Shown one piece after another: positions 56,932 through 64,000 of a DNA stretch of 64,000 bases (position 1 is its first letter; the number at the start of each line of letters is the position of its first letter). Source of the stretch: Fictibacillus nanhaiensis (GTDB taxonomy: Bacteria > Bacillota > Bacilli > Bacillales > Fictibacillaceae); assembly GCA_017052515.1 (NCBI GenBank), contig JAFHKR010000039.1, positions 1,798,001 through 1,862,000 of the forward strand, in the 5' to 3' direction. The position numbers and the translations under genes were made by a program. The notes under the pieces are model-generated. The model had not been told where the DNA came from. It did no database searches and saw only the letters and a program-made list of their open reading frames with translations.

Positions 56932-58842
56932 TTATCTCTTTTCATTAATTTGAGCTAAAATCTTATCTCGGAAATCTTCGTAAGAAACAGTCTCTGACTT
57001 TTGCTCACCATATTTACGAACGTTAACGGCATTGTCTTCGATCTCCTTATCACCTAGAACAAGCATGTAAGGAATCTTCTTCATTTGAGCTTCACGAATC
57101 TTGTAACCCATCTTTTCATTTCTAGTATCAATCTCAACACGTACAGCATGCTGCTTCAAATCTTCTTGAAGCTTATACGCGTATTCATTATGAACATCTG
57201 ATACTGGAATCAGTTTCACTTGTACTGGTGCGAGCCATGTAGGGAACGCCCCAGCAAAGTGCTCAACTAAAATCCCTAAGAAACGGTCGATCGAACCATA
57301 GATCGCACGGTGGATAACGACCGGACGAACCTTTTGGTTGTTTTCATCTACGTACGTTAGATCGAACTTTTCTGGCATCTGGAAGTCCAACTGAATCGTT
57401 GCACACTGATGACTTCTCTTAAGAGCATCTTTAATATGGAAGTCGATCTTTGGACCGTAGAACGCTCCATCTCCCTCGTTCAGGTGATAGTTCATCCCTA
57501 GATCTTCTAGAACGTTTTTCAATGCGCCCTCAGCTTGATCCCATAAACGATCATCACCCATAGAATCTTCTGGACGAGTTGAGAGTTCTACCGAATATTC
57601 GAATCCAAACGTGCTGTAGATTTTATCCACTAACTTAAATACGTTTTTAATTTCACTTTCGATCTGCTGTGGTGTAACAAAGATATGCGCATCATCTTGA
57701 CAGAACGTACGAACACGGATCATACCGTTCAGTGCGCCGCTATATTCGTGACGATGCACTTGACCGAATTCAGCCATACGTACAGGAAGATCTCTATAAG
57801 AATGAAGTTTGTTCTTAAAGATCAACATGTGACCTGGGCAGTTCATCGGCTTCATCGCAAATTTTGTATCATCTACTTCAGAGAAGTACATGTTTTCATG
57901 ATAGTGATCCCAGTGACCTGATTGTTCCCATAGACGCTGATTCATCATAAACGGCGTACGTACTTCATCGTAATCCACTTGGCGTTGAAGTTCACGAGAG
58001 AAATTCTCAAGCTCAGTACGGATTGTCTGGCCGTTAGGAAGATAGAACGGCATTCCTGGTGCTTCTTCTGAGAACATGAATAACTCTAATTCTTTTCCTA
58101 GTTTACGGTGATCACGTTTTTGAGCTTCCTCAATAAAGTGAAGATACTCGTCAAGGTCTTTTTGGCTTAAGAACGCTGAACCATAAATACGTTGAAGCAT
58201 TTGATTGTCGCTATCTCCACGCCAGTAAGCACCAGAGATGCTCATTAATTTATACGCTTTGATCTTTCCAGTCGATGGAACGTGTGGTCCGCGGCAAAGG
58301 TCGAAGAACTCACCTTGTTCATAGATTGTGATCTTCTCACCTTCTGGAAGGTCACGGATCAGCTCAAGCTTTAAATGATCGTTCAATTTTTCGTAAATCT
58401 CAAGAGCTTCTTCACGACTCACTTCTTTACGTACGATCGGAAGATTTTCATTAACGATCTTCTTCATTTCCTTTTCGATCGCAGGCAGATCTTCTGGTGT
58501 TAAGTTATGAGACATGTCTACATCATAGTAAAACCCGTTATCGATAACTGGTCCAATACCAAGCTTCACGTCTGGGTAAAGACGCTTAAGCGCTTGAGCA
58601 AGCAAATGGGCATTTGAGTGTCTTGTCATTTCAAGACCTTCTTTAGAATCCTGCATCACGATCTCGATCGATGCATCTTCTTTGATAGGACGTGAAAAAT
58701 CATATAATTGTCCATTTACTTTCCCAGCAACTGCTTTTTTCTTTAAACTTGGGCTGATACTCTCTGCTACTTGTTCTGAAGTAACGCCTTTAGGAAATTC
58801 CTTGACTGAACCGTCAGGGAACTTGATTGAAATTGACGACAT
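56932..58842 (-). CDS. thrS: Threonine-tRNA ligase
   Basis: 636 residues. TGS domain (about 1-65), editing domain with TRHSNAHLLAQAL, class II core with the zinc cysteine in MNCPGHML, VHRHEYSGALNGMIRVRTF, and VVIHRAIYGSIDRFLGILVEH, then an anticodon-binding domain. The start at 58840-58842 (MSSISIKF) is 9 bp from GGAG; the ATG three codons earlier touches the site. Controlled by its T-box. Confidence 0.97.
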   Translation of the reverse strand: MSSISIKFPDGSVKEFPKGVTSEQVAESISPSLKKKAVAGKVNGQLYDFSRPIKEDASIEIVMQDSKEGLEMTRHSNAHLLAQALKRLYPDVKLGIGPVIDNGFYYDVDMSHNLTPEDLPAIEKEMKKIVNENLPIVRKEVSREEALEIYEKLNDHLKLELIRDLPEGEKITIYEQGEFFDLCRGPHVPSTGKIKAYKLMSISGAYWRGDSDNQMLQRIYGSAFLSQKDLDEYLHFIEEAQKRDHRKLGKELELFMFSEEAPGMPFYLPNGQTIRTELENFSRELQRQVDYDEVRTPFMMNQRLWEQSGHWDHYHENMYFSEVDDTKFAMKPMNCPGHMLIFKNKLHSYRDLPVRMAEFGQVHRHEYSGALNGMIRVRTFCQDDAHIFVTPQQIESEIKNVFKLVDKIYSTFGFEYSVELSTRPEDSMGDDRLWDQAEGALKNVLEDLGMNYHLNEGDGAFYGPKIDFHIKDALKRSHQCATIQLDFQMPEKFDLTYVDENNQKVRPVVIHRAIYGSIDRFLGILVEHFAGAFPTWLAPVQVKLIPVSDVHNEYAYKLQEDLKQHAVRVEIDTRNEKMGYKIREAQMKKIPYMLVLGDKEIEDNAVNVRKYGEQKSETVSYEDFRDKILAQINEKR

Positions 58843-58886
58843 ATAAAACATCTCCTTTTTATCTTAGAATCTTATCTGATTGAAAA

Positions 58887-59125
58887 CAAAAAACACCCGT
58901 CCCTATAGAAGGGACGAGTGATGATCTCGTGGTTCCACCCTTGTTCCGACAACTTTAAACAAGCCAATCGGCACTCGGACAGTGTAACGGACTGCGACCG
59001 TCAGCGATTACTAAAGATGTTCACCGCTGAAGTTCCAAGGTGGTAAAGCCATTTTCCGTGTTAGGAAGCTTCCAGCCAAGACTTCCCTCTCTATGAACCG
59101 TAAAAATATGCTTCATGTCCTTATC
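58887..59125 (-). promoter_or_regulatory. T-box riboswitch leader of thrS (specifier ACC)
   Basis: Minus strand: AAGG (59119-59122) of the base helix, AGAGAGGGAAG, specifier ACC at 59042-59044 followed by A and CCTT that pairs with AAGG, the AGTAATCGCTGACGG element, T-box AAGGGTGGAACCACG, and terminator CACTCGTCCC/GGGACGGGTG with six Ts. ACC is a threonine codon. Confidence 0.96.
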
Positions 59126-59156
59126 AATACAGATTGAATGATAAAATTATACACCT

Positions 59157-59185
59157 ATTATATGCAGTCGTTTTTCAAAAAGCAA
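59157..59185 (-). promoter_or_regulatory. SigA-type promoter of thrS
   Basis: On the minus strand TTGCTT (59180-59185), 17-bp spacer, TATAAT (59157-59162), about 30 bp before the T-box. Confidence 0.65.
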
Positions 59186-59200
59186 GAGGACTCTGTAAGT

Positions 59201-60085
59201 TTATGACTCTTTTTTTCGAAAGAATCGATGTTCCTTGTAGGACATCCTTTCAATCGGTGTGATCGTGACCTTTTCCTGAAAGATGTTCTTTACCGTTTGA
59301 AGCAATGGATGGTCCATATCATATGCATAGATCCTAGTGGCATTTGGAGAGATTCCAACTAAAGGCCCTAAAAGTCTTTCGTCTAAATTCGCCACATTCG
59401 TTAGGCGTAGTGCTTTTTCATGAAACATCGTCAATTCAGTATGCGTTAGCTGATTTTGATGTTCATCAAAAAGAAGAATCTGCTCTTGTTCAAAAATAAC
59501 GACGATATCAGCTGAAGTAAAAGACCTTTGTTTCGTTAAGCATGTTCTTAACTGCTCTACGAACATTTGGTACTCAAGTTCTAACTTGTACTCATCAATC
59601 GCACATTCAACAATCTTCAGTAAAGTTGCTAAATACTCTTTCAACCTAAACTTAATGAACGATTCAAATTCTAAGAAATCTGTTTTAGCGTCAATAATAG
59701 ATTCCCATTGCCTTCTGATCAGTTCATTTAAGCTTGGCAGGTGTTTAACATCAGGTATCCCTTCAATCTCACCAAGCATGATACTTTTTGTGATAGATAA
59801 GATCTCTTTTTGCTCTGCTGAATCGCTGTAACAAAATGCTTGTTCAATCATTTCCTTTAAACAAATATCCTCTACTTTGTTTCGAGTAAATTCTGTTAAC
59901 ACATCCAATATGATCGTTTTTCTCTCCTGTATGTGCAATTCAAGAATTTTAGAAGAAGCTTCAGATAATTTGGCAAAGGAAGGGTTTATTTTATGCTCAG
60001 CTGCTATTCGAATCATTCTCTTCAAAACAGCTATACCATCTGATGGGTGTGAAAAAGCAATCGCGACCAAATAAGTCCCCCCCAT
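59201..60085 (-). CDS. ytxC: Sporulation protein YtxC
   Basis: 294 residues matching the YtxC family: the central LEFESFIKFRLKEYLATLLKIVECAIDEYKL region and the C-terminal IYAYDMDHPLLQTVKNIFQEKV. No signal peptide or catalytic motif; function unknown. The ATG has GAGG 7 bp upstream; a TTG five codons later follows a G-run and is an alternative. CATATAGT just upstream fits a SigE -10 but no -35 is clear. Placed before thrS, as in B. subtilis. Confidence 0.85.
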   Translation of the reverse strand: MGGTYLVAIAFSHPSDGIAVLKRMIRIAAEHKINPSFAKLSEASSKILELHIQERKTIILDVLTEFTRNKVEDICLKEMIEQAFCYSDSAEQKEILSITKSIMLGEIEGIPDVKHLPSLNELIRRQWESIIDAKTDFLEFESFIKFRLKEYLATLLKIVECAIDEYKLELEYQMFVEQLRTCLTKQRSFTSADIVVIFEQEQILLFDEHQNQLTHTELTMFHEKALRLTNVANLDERLLGPLVGISPNATRIYAYDMDHPLLQTVKNIFQEKVTITPIERMSYKEHRFFRKKES

Positions 60086-60143
60086 ATAAAATCCTCAATA
60101 ATACACTATATGGGACGAGGTCCTAAAACATGTTACTTACAAA

Positions 60144-60176
60144 AGAAAAAACAACCCTGTGGGGTAGGGTTGTTCT
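60144..60176 (-). terminator. Terminator of the ABC transporter genes
   Basis: On the minus strand AACAACCCT and AGGGTTGTT pair with a short loop and a T-tract, right after the permease stop. Confidence 0.88.
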
Positions 60177-60829
60177 TAATAAACAAATTTACGCTCGATT
60201 CTTGATAAGATAAACGCCATGCCAAGCGTTAGAATTAAGTACATTAAAGCGGCAGTCATGTATGGTTCCCACGGTCGGTAGTATTGGCCCATCATCGCTC
60301 TAGCGTAATACATCAATTCTGGGGTAGCAATGATGGAAACTAAGGATGAATCCTTAATAAGTACAATAAACTCGTTACCTAGCGGCGGAATCATTCTTCG
60401 AGATGCTTGCGGCAGAATAACATGTTTCATAGCTTGTACATGATTCATACCGAGCGACCGCGCTGCTTCCATCTGCCCTTTATCGATCGATTGTATCCCT
60501 GCTCTAAATATCTCTGCAATATAAGCAGCCGCATTAAGCGAAAGAGCTAGAACGCTTGAAATGAACACGTTAGGCGGCTTCATGAACAGTGGCATGAGCG
60601 CTGAATGGATCAAAAGGATCTGAACCAGTAACGGTGTACCTCGAAAAAAACTGATATACCACATGCACGGAAGATGAATAAAAGGGTTCTTCACCATTTT
60701 GCCGAGCCCGATGAATAATCCTAAAATCGTACCGAATAGAATCGCCAAAAATGATAACTGAACGGTTACCCATGTTCCTTTTAAAAATAAGGGCATATAA
60801 TCACTAATAATCTGTAAAGAGTAATCCAT
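60176..60829 (-). CDS. Amino-acid ABC transporter permease (HisM/GlnP type)
   Basis: 217 residues, about five membrane helices. EIFRAGIQSIDKGQMEAARSLGMNHVQAMKHVILPQA is the EAA loop that docks the ATPase. It resembles polar amino acid permeases such as those for glutamine, arginine or cystine; the substrate is unclear. It follows the binding protein by 18 bp. No ATPase gene is present on either side. Confidence 0.92.
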   Translation of the reverse strand: MDYSLQIISDYMPLFLKGTWVTVQLSFLAILFGTILGLFIGLGKMVKNPFIHLPCMWYISFFRGTPLLVQILLIHSALMPLFMKPPNVFISSVLALSLNAAAYIAEIFRAGIQSIDKGQMEAARSLGMNHVQAMKHVILPQASRRMIPPLGNEFIVLIKDSSLVSIIATPELMYYARAMMGQYYRPWEPYMTAALMYLILTLGMAFILSRIERKFVY

Positions 60830-60847
60830 GAAGACCTCCTGAGAATG

Positions 60848-61624
60848 TTATTGTTTCAGCACATCTACATTTGGTTCTTCACCAAACCATTTTTTATAGA
60901 TTTCAGTATATTTTCCATCATCAATAATTTTCTTCATCGCTTTGTTAATCTCTTCTTGATGTTCACCATCTTTAGGGAAGATGATTCCATAAAATTCACT
61001 CTCGAAATTTTCTTTATCGCTGATTGTTACTAGTTTTTTATCCGGGTTATTCTTTTCATATTCTTGTACTACCGCGTTATCCGCTACTACCGCTTCTACT
61101 TCACCGTTTAATAGTGCTTGTATCGCTAATACATTGTTTTCATATTTCTTTATGTTTTCACTTTTACCAAACATCTTTTCAAGTGCTGCTTGTCCAGTCG
61201 TTCCGTTCTGCACACTTACCTTCATTCCTTCTAAGTCCTTTGCACTCTTAATCGATGTTCCTTCTTTTGCTAAAATCATGTTGATCGATTCAAAGTATGG
61301 CGAAGAAAAGTCATAACTTTTCTTACGATCGTCATTGATCGTAATAGCAGAGATCCCTGCATCAACTTCTTCATTCTGAAGAGCAATAAATAACGGGTCC
61401 CACCCCTTATTTTTTAATTCATAATCCAATCCTGCTTCCTTCATCACCGCATCGAGTAGATCAACGTCGAATCCTACAATTTTATCACCGTCTAAGGATT
61501 CAAAGGGGGCATATGCCGCATCTGTTCCCACCGTCAACTTATCACCAGAACCAGACGAGCACGCTACTAGAAACGCAGCAGATAAACCTATTAGTCCCAT
61601 TTTAAATTTTCGTTTCATTTCCAT
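60848..61624 (-). CDS. Amino-acid ABC transporter substrate-binding lipoprotein
   Basis: 258 residues, SBP_bac_3 family. A basic N-terminus, hydrophobic stretch and lipobox LVACSS (cysteine near residue 22) anchor it outside the membrane. GTDAAYAPFESLD, GFDVDLLDAVMKEAG, the SAKDLEGMKVSVQNGTTG hinge and GIIFPKD are typical. Ligand probably a polar or basic amino acid. An AAAGGGGG site and a -10 TATAAT lie upstream. Confidence 0.93.
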   Translation of the reverse strand: MEMKRKFKMGLIGLSAAFLVACSSGSGDKLTVGTDAAYAPFESLDGDKIVGFDVDLLDAVMKEAGLDYELKNKGWDPLFIALQNEEVDAGISAITINDDRKKSYDFSSPYFESINMILAKEGTSIKSAKDLEGMKVSVQNGTTGQAALEKMFGKSENIKKYENNVLAIQALLNGEVEAVVADNAVVQEYEKNNPDKKLVTISDKENFESEFYGIIFPKDGEHQEEINKAMKKIIDDGKYTEIYKKWFGEEPNVDVLKQ

Positions 61625-61823
61625 TCTGATATTTCCCCCTTTATTCTAAATATTCTTATATTATACACAAAATTTTAAATATAAGGAAAATTACGATAAT
61701 TATTTTTAATACGAAAGTCACTTATTAAAATATTTGATATCAAAAAAAACACCTTCTCAGAGCCTTACAGTGCATCTTTATTATGAAACTTTAAATCTGT
61801 TCTTTAACCTATACATTATTAAA

Positions 61824-61862
61824 TAAAAAAAAGCACCTGACATAAAAAATGCCAAGTGCTTC
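61824..61862 (-). terminator. Terminator of mqnC
   Basis: On the minus strand AAGCACTTGGCAT and ATGTCAGGTGCTT form a 13-bp stem with a T-only loop and eight Ts after it, 10 bp beyond the mqnC stop. Confidence 0.9.
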
Positions 61863-61871
61863 GCTCTTAAG

Positions 61872-62978
61872 TTAGTTTTGCATCACAAAATCTTTTTCAG
61901 CTTTTTCTTCATCTTCAAACACACGAAGTGTTTCGTATTTTGTATTTCGTTGTGCAGGGATCTTACCTGCTTCACGAATCAATCGCAATGTTAAGTTCGT
62001 ATTTACTTTGTGTGTCGTTCCAGCAGCTGAAACAACGTTTTCTTCCATCATCGTGCTACCAAAATCGTTGCAGCCGTAGTGAAGAGATTTTTTACCTACT
62101 TCAGGTCCCATCGTAACCCAAGATGACTGGAAGTTAGGTATGTTATCTAAGAAGATTCGAGAGATCGCAACATTCTTCAGATATTCTCTCGGAGTTGTCT
62201 TTTCAGCCTTCATGTTCGTGTTATCCGGTTGGAACGTCCAAGAGATGAAAGCTAAGAAACAATCTGTCTCGTCTTGTGCATCACGAACACGCTGTAGATG
62301 AAGTGCGCGTTCTTCGAATGTTTCACCAAATCCAATAACCATCGTAGCAGTAGAATGCAGTCCAACTTTTTTAGCTGTTTTCATACAGTCGATCCACTCT
62401 GTCCAAGAGCCTTTAAGCCTGCTGATCTTCTTACGGGTGCGGTCATCTAAAATTTCTGCTCCGCCTCCTGGAAGAGAATCAAGCCCGGCTGCTTTCAGTT
62501 CACGGAGCACTTCCTCTAGTGATAGACCAGACACTTCAACCATCTTCCATACTTCTGCTGGAGAAAAGGAATGCATCGTGATATCAAAGCGCTTTTTGAT
62601 CTCTCTTAACAAGTCCGTATAGTAGCTGAATGGCAAGTTAGGATTTGTTCCACCTTGCATAAGAATTTCTGTACCACCTACATCAACGGTCTCTTGTATC
62701 TTTTGAAAGATTACTTCATCATCCAACACATAACCTTCACTGCTTCCTGGCGCTCTATAGAACGCGCAGAATCTGCAATATGTATCACAAAAATTTGTAT
62801 AGTTTACGTTACGGCCAATTACGAATGTGGTAATCGGTTCAGGATGCCACCTTTTCATAATAATATCCGCAACTTCTCCCATGCGTTCTACTTCATCACT
62901 TTCATAAAGTTTAACGGCATCTTCTACCGATAAACGTTCACCTTCTAAAGCTTTTTGTAAAATAGATTCTATACTCAT
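61872..62978 (-). CDS. mqnC: Cyclic dehypoxanthine futalosine synthase (radical SAM), MqnC
   Basis: 368 residues. The radical-SAM cluster motif is CDTYCRFCAFYR near residue 65. GGTEILMQGGTNPNLPFSYY, LDSLPGGGAEIL and ISWTFQPDNTNM are MqnC/MqnE-family segments. It cyclises dehypoxanthine futalosine in the futalosine route to menaquinone. No other mqn gene is in the window. CGGAGG precedes the ATG. MqnE or CofH are related alternatives; the overall sequence fits MqnC best. Confidence 0.88.
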   Translation of the reverse strand: MSIESILQKALEGERLSVEDAVKLYESDEVERMGEVADIIMKRWHPEPITTFVIGRNVNYTNFCDTYCRFCAFYRAPGSSEGYVLDDEVIFQKIQETVDVGGTEILMQGGTNPNLPFSYYTDLLREIKKRFDITMHSFSPAEVWKMVEVSGLSLEEVLRELKAAGLDSLPGGGAEILDDRTRKKISRLKGSWTEWIDCMKTAKKVGLHSTATMVIGFGETFEERALHLQRVRDAQDETDCFLAFISWTFQPDNTNMKAEKTTPREYLKNVAISRIFLDNIPNFQSSWVTMGPEVGKKSLHYGCNDFGSTMMEENVVSAAGTTHKVNTNLTLRLIREAGKIPAQRNTKYETLRVFEDEEKAEKDFVMQN

Positions 62979-63063
62979 CGGTAACCTCCGAATACAATGT
63001 CTTAAGATCTTGTCTGTTCTTATCCTATCATATTTTAGTTGAAGAGACAGCTTTGTGTTTTCA

Positions 63064-63098
63064 AGAAAAAAGCTCCTGCCCTTTAAAAGAGCAGAAAC
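63064..63098 (-). terminator. Terminator of dnaI
   Basis: On the minus strand CTGCTCTTT and AAAGGGCAG pair, extended by flanking bases, then six Ts, just after dnaI. Confidence 0.7.
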
Positions 63099-63102
63099 TA
63101 TA

Positions 63103-64000
63103 TTAATAATCTTCTCTGAAATTTTTATTTCCGCCCATAAAGATAGGAGTACTTAAGTGTTTGATCCGCTCCATGATTCTAAGAGCTTTCAGTTCATCAA
63201 GTCCACCTTTTTGAGAATACGATAGATGCTGCTGCAGCATATCATAATCACAATTGGATGTGTAGAGAGTAGGCAGTTTTTCCATCATTCGATATTGAAG
63301 AATAACGCCAATAATTTCATCTCTGACCCAGTTCGTCATATTCTCAGCACCAAGGTCATCAAGCATCAATACGGGCACAGTCTTTAACAGTTCCATCTTC
63401 GAATCAAATGTACCGTCTGAAAGTGAAGATTTCATTTCACGAAGAAACTCCGGTGTATGAATGATCAGAGAGTGTACACCTTTCTCGGCTAAACCATTTG
63501 CGATCGCACCTAGAAGATACGTTTTACCAACGCCAAACTTTCCGTAGAAGTAGATCCCTTTTGCTTGATGACCCGAACCTGCCATCTGGACAAATTCATA
63601 AGCCTTCGAGATCGCATTACGTCTTGTTTCATCAATACTATGCTTGTACAAACGATCAAATCTCGCTTCGAGGATCTCTTTTGGTATAAAGTAACTCTTA
63701 ATCAATGAAGTCATGGATTTCTTTTGTTCATCGATGACTTTTAGTTCACATGGTTTGTATCTTAGTTCTACTGTCTGTCTCACTTTCGTTAGTTCAGAAC
63801 GATACCCTTGCATGAGGTTGGGACAATTCTCTAAACCCGGACAATTGCGGCAAGCATGCTGTTCGTTCTTAAAGGTGTAAAAACTGGACAATAATTTTTC
63901 CGCATGGACATCTGATATGTCAGGGTTCTCTCTCAGAAAACGCATGACCCCTGGGTCTGTAAGTACTTGTTGCTTCATTTGCTCAAATCTTTCTTGAAAC
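63103..64000 (-). CDS. dnaI: Primosomal helicase loader DnaI (5' end beyond window)
   Basis: At least 298 residues. The frame stays open past the Met codon at 63978 to the right edge, and the extra codons (FQERFEQ before MKQQ) match the B. subtilis DnaI N-terminal region, so the true start is outside. A zinc-binding cysteine cluster (CRNCPGLENCPNL) is in the N-domain; the AAA+ domain has Walker A YGKFGVGKT, Walker B VLMLDDLGAE and an arginine-finger region. It loads the replicative helicase DnaC. Downstream in transcription is mqnC. Confidence 0.95.
   Translation of the reverse strand, partial: FQERFEQMKQQVLTDPGVMRFLRENPDISDVHAEKLLSSFYTFKNEQHACRNCPGLENCPNLMQGYRSELTKVRQTVELRYKPCELKVIDEQKKSMTSLIKSYFIPKEILEARFDRLYKHSIDETRRNAISKAYEFVQMAGSGHQAKGIYFYGKFGVGKTYLLGAIANGLAEKGVHSLIIHTPEFLREMKSSLSDGTFDSKMELLKTVPVLMLDDLGAENMTNWVRDEIIGVILQYRMMEKLPTLYTSNCDYDMLQQHLSYSQKGGLDELKALRIMERIKHLSTPIFMGGNKNFREDY

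Noticed and set aside
56622-56958. Plus-strand frames with repeated LLST or YCPL across the 21-bp array
   Set aside because: They owe their regularity only to the DNA repeat, have no ribosome-binding site and run over the infC promoter and the thrS terminator.

Overview
The window is a stretch of a low-GC Gram-positive, endospore-forming chromosome of the Bacillaceae. Gene order closely follows the Bacillus subtilis tig-ysoA-leu/ilv ... thrS-ytxC-dnaI region. Sporulation and germination genes (gerE, gerM, sspI, ytxC), T-box leaders, an L-box and an L20 leader support this. Several departures from B. subtilis order point to another genus, possibly Fictibacillus or a related bacillus; that placement is my inference from memory. 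Almost everything reads on the minus strand. Plus-strand genes are yslB, rnhC, sspI and cydAB. I see no prophage, insertion sequence, CRISPR array or defence island.

Layout (minus strand read right to left). 1-2.2 kb: trigger factor (partial) and TPR protein YsoA. 2.3-14.3 kb: a complete branched-chain amino acid cluster, ilvE-ilvD-[T-box]-ilvB-ilvH-ilvC-leuA-leuB-leuC-leuD-ilvA. 14.5-14.9 kb: tRNA-Arg and tRNA-Gly. 15-18.3 kb: ysnB, rdgB, gerM, racE, with rph missing. 18.5-23.7 kb: a glucose PTS block glcT-ptsG-ptsH-ptsI with a GlcT antiterminator target. 23.8-28 kb: gerE, ysmA and the succinate dehydrogenase operon sdhCAB. 28-32.6 kb: yslB, lysC with a lysine riboswitch, uvrC, trxA. 32.7-38.5 kb: a histidine phosphatase, then the fatty-acid degradation operon lcfA-fadR-fadB-etfB-etfA with a FadR operator and a cre site. 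38.9-46 kb: a 27-residue membrane peptide gene, yshE, mutSB, polX, cvpA, zapA, rnhC. 46-51 kb: pheST with a T-box, ysgA, sspI. 51-55 kb: dimeric dUTPase, a TVP38-type membrane protein, and cytochrome bd-type oxidase cydAB. 55-59 kb: ysdA, infC-rpmI-rplT with an L20 leader, thrS with a T-box. 59-64 kb: ytxC, an amino-acid ABC permease and binding protein without ATPase, mqnC, and dnaI (5' end outside the window).

Regulation is mostly by RNA. Three T-boxes can be aligned on one another and give specifier codons TTC (pheS), ACC (thrS) and ATC (ilvB). A lysine riboswitch controls lysC, a RAT/terminator controls ptsG, and an L20 leader precedes infC. Candidate CcpA (cre) sites lie upstream of ilvE, sdhC and lcfA.

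The most unexplained structure is an exact 21-bp-period array of five direct repeats between thrS and the infC promoter. Next is a family of about 130-bp imperfect palindromic repeats scattered between operons. Other points of interest are an unannotated 27-residue membrane peptide, a short IlvA with no convincing start codon, and an internal T-box that leaves ilvE-ilvD outside its control.
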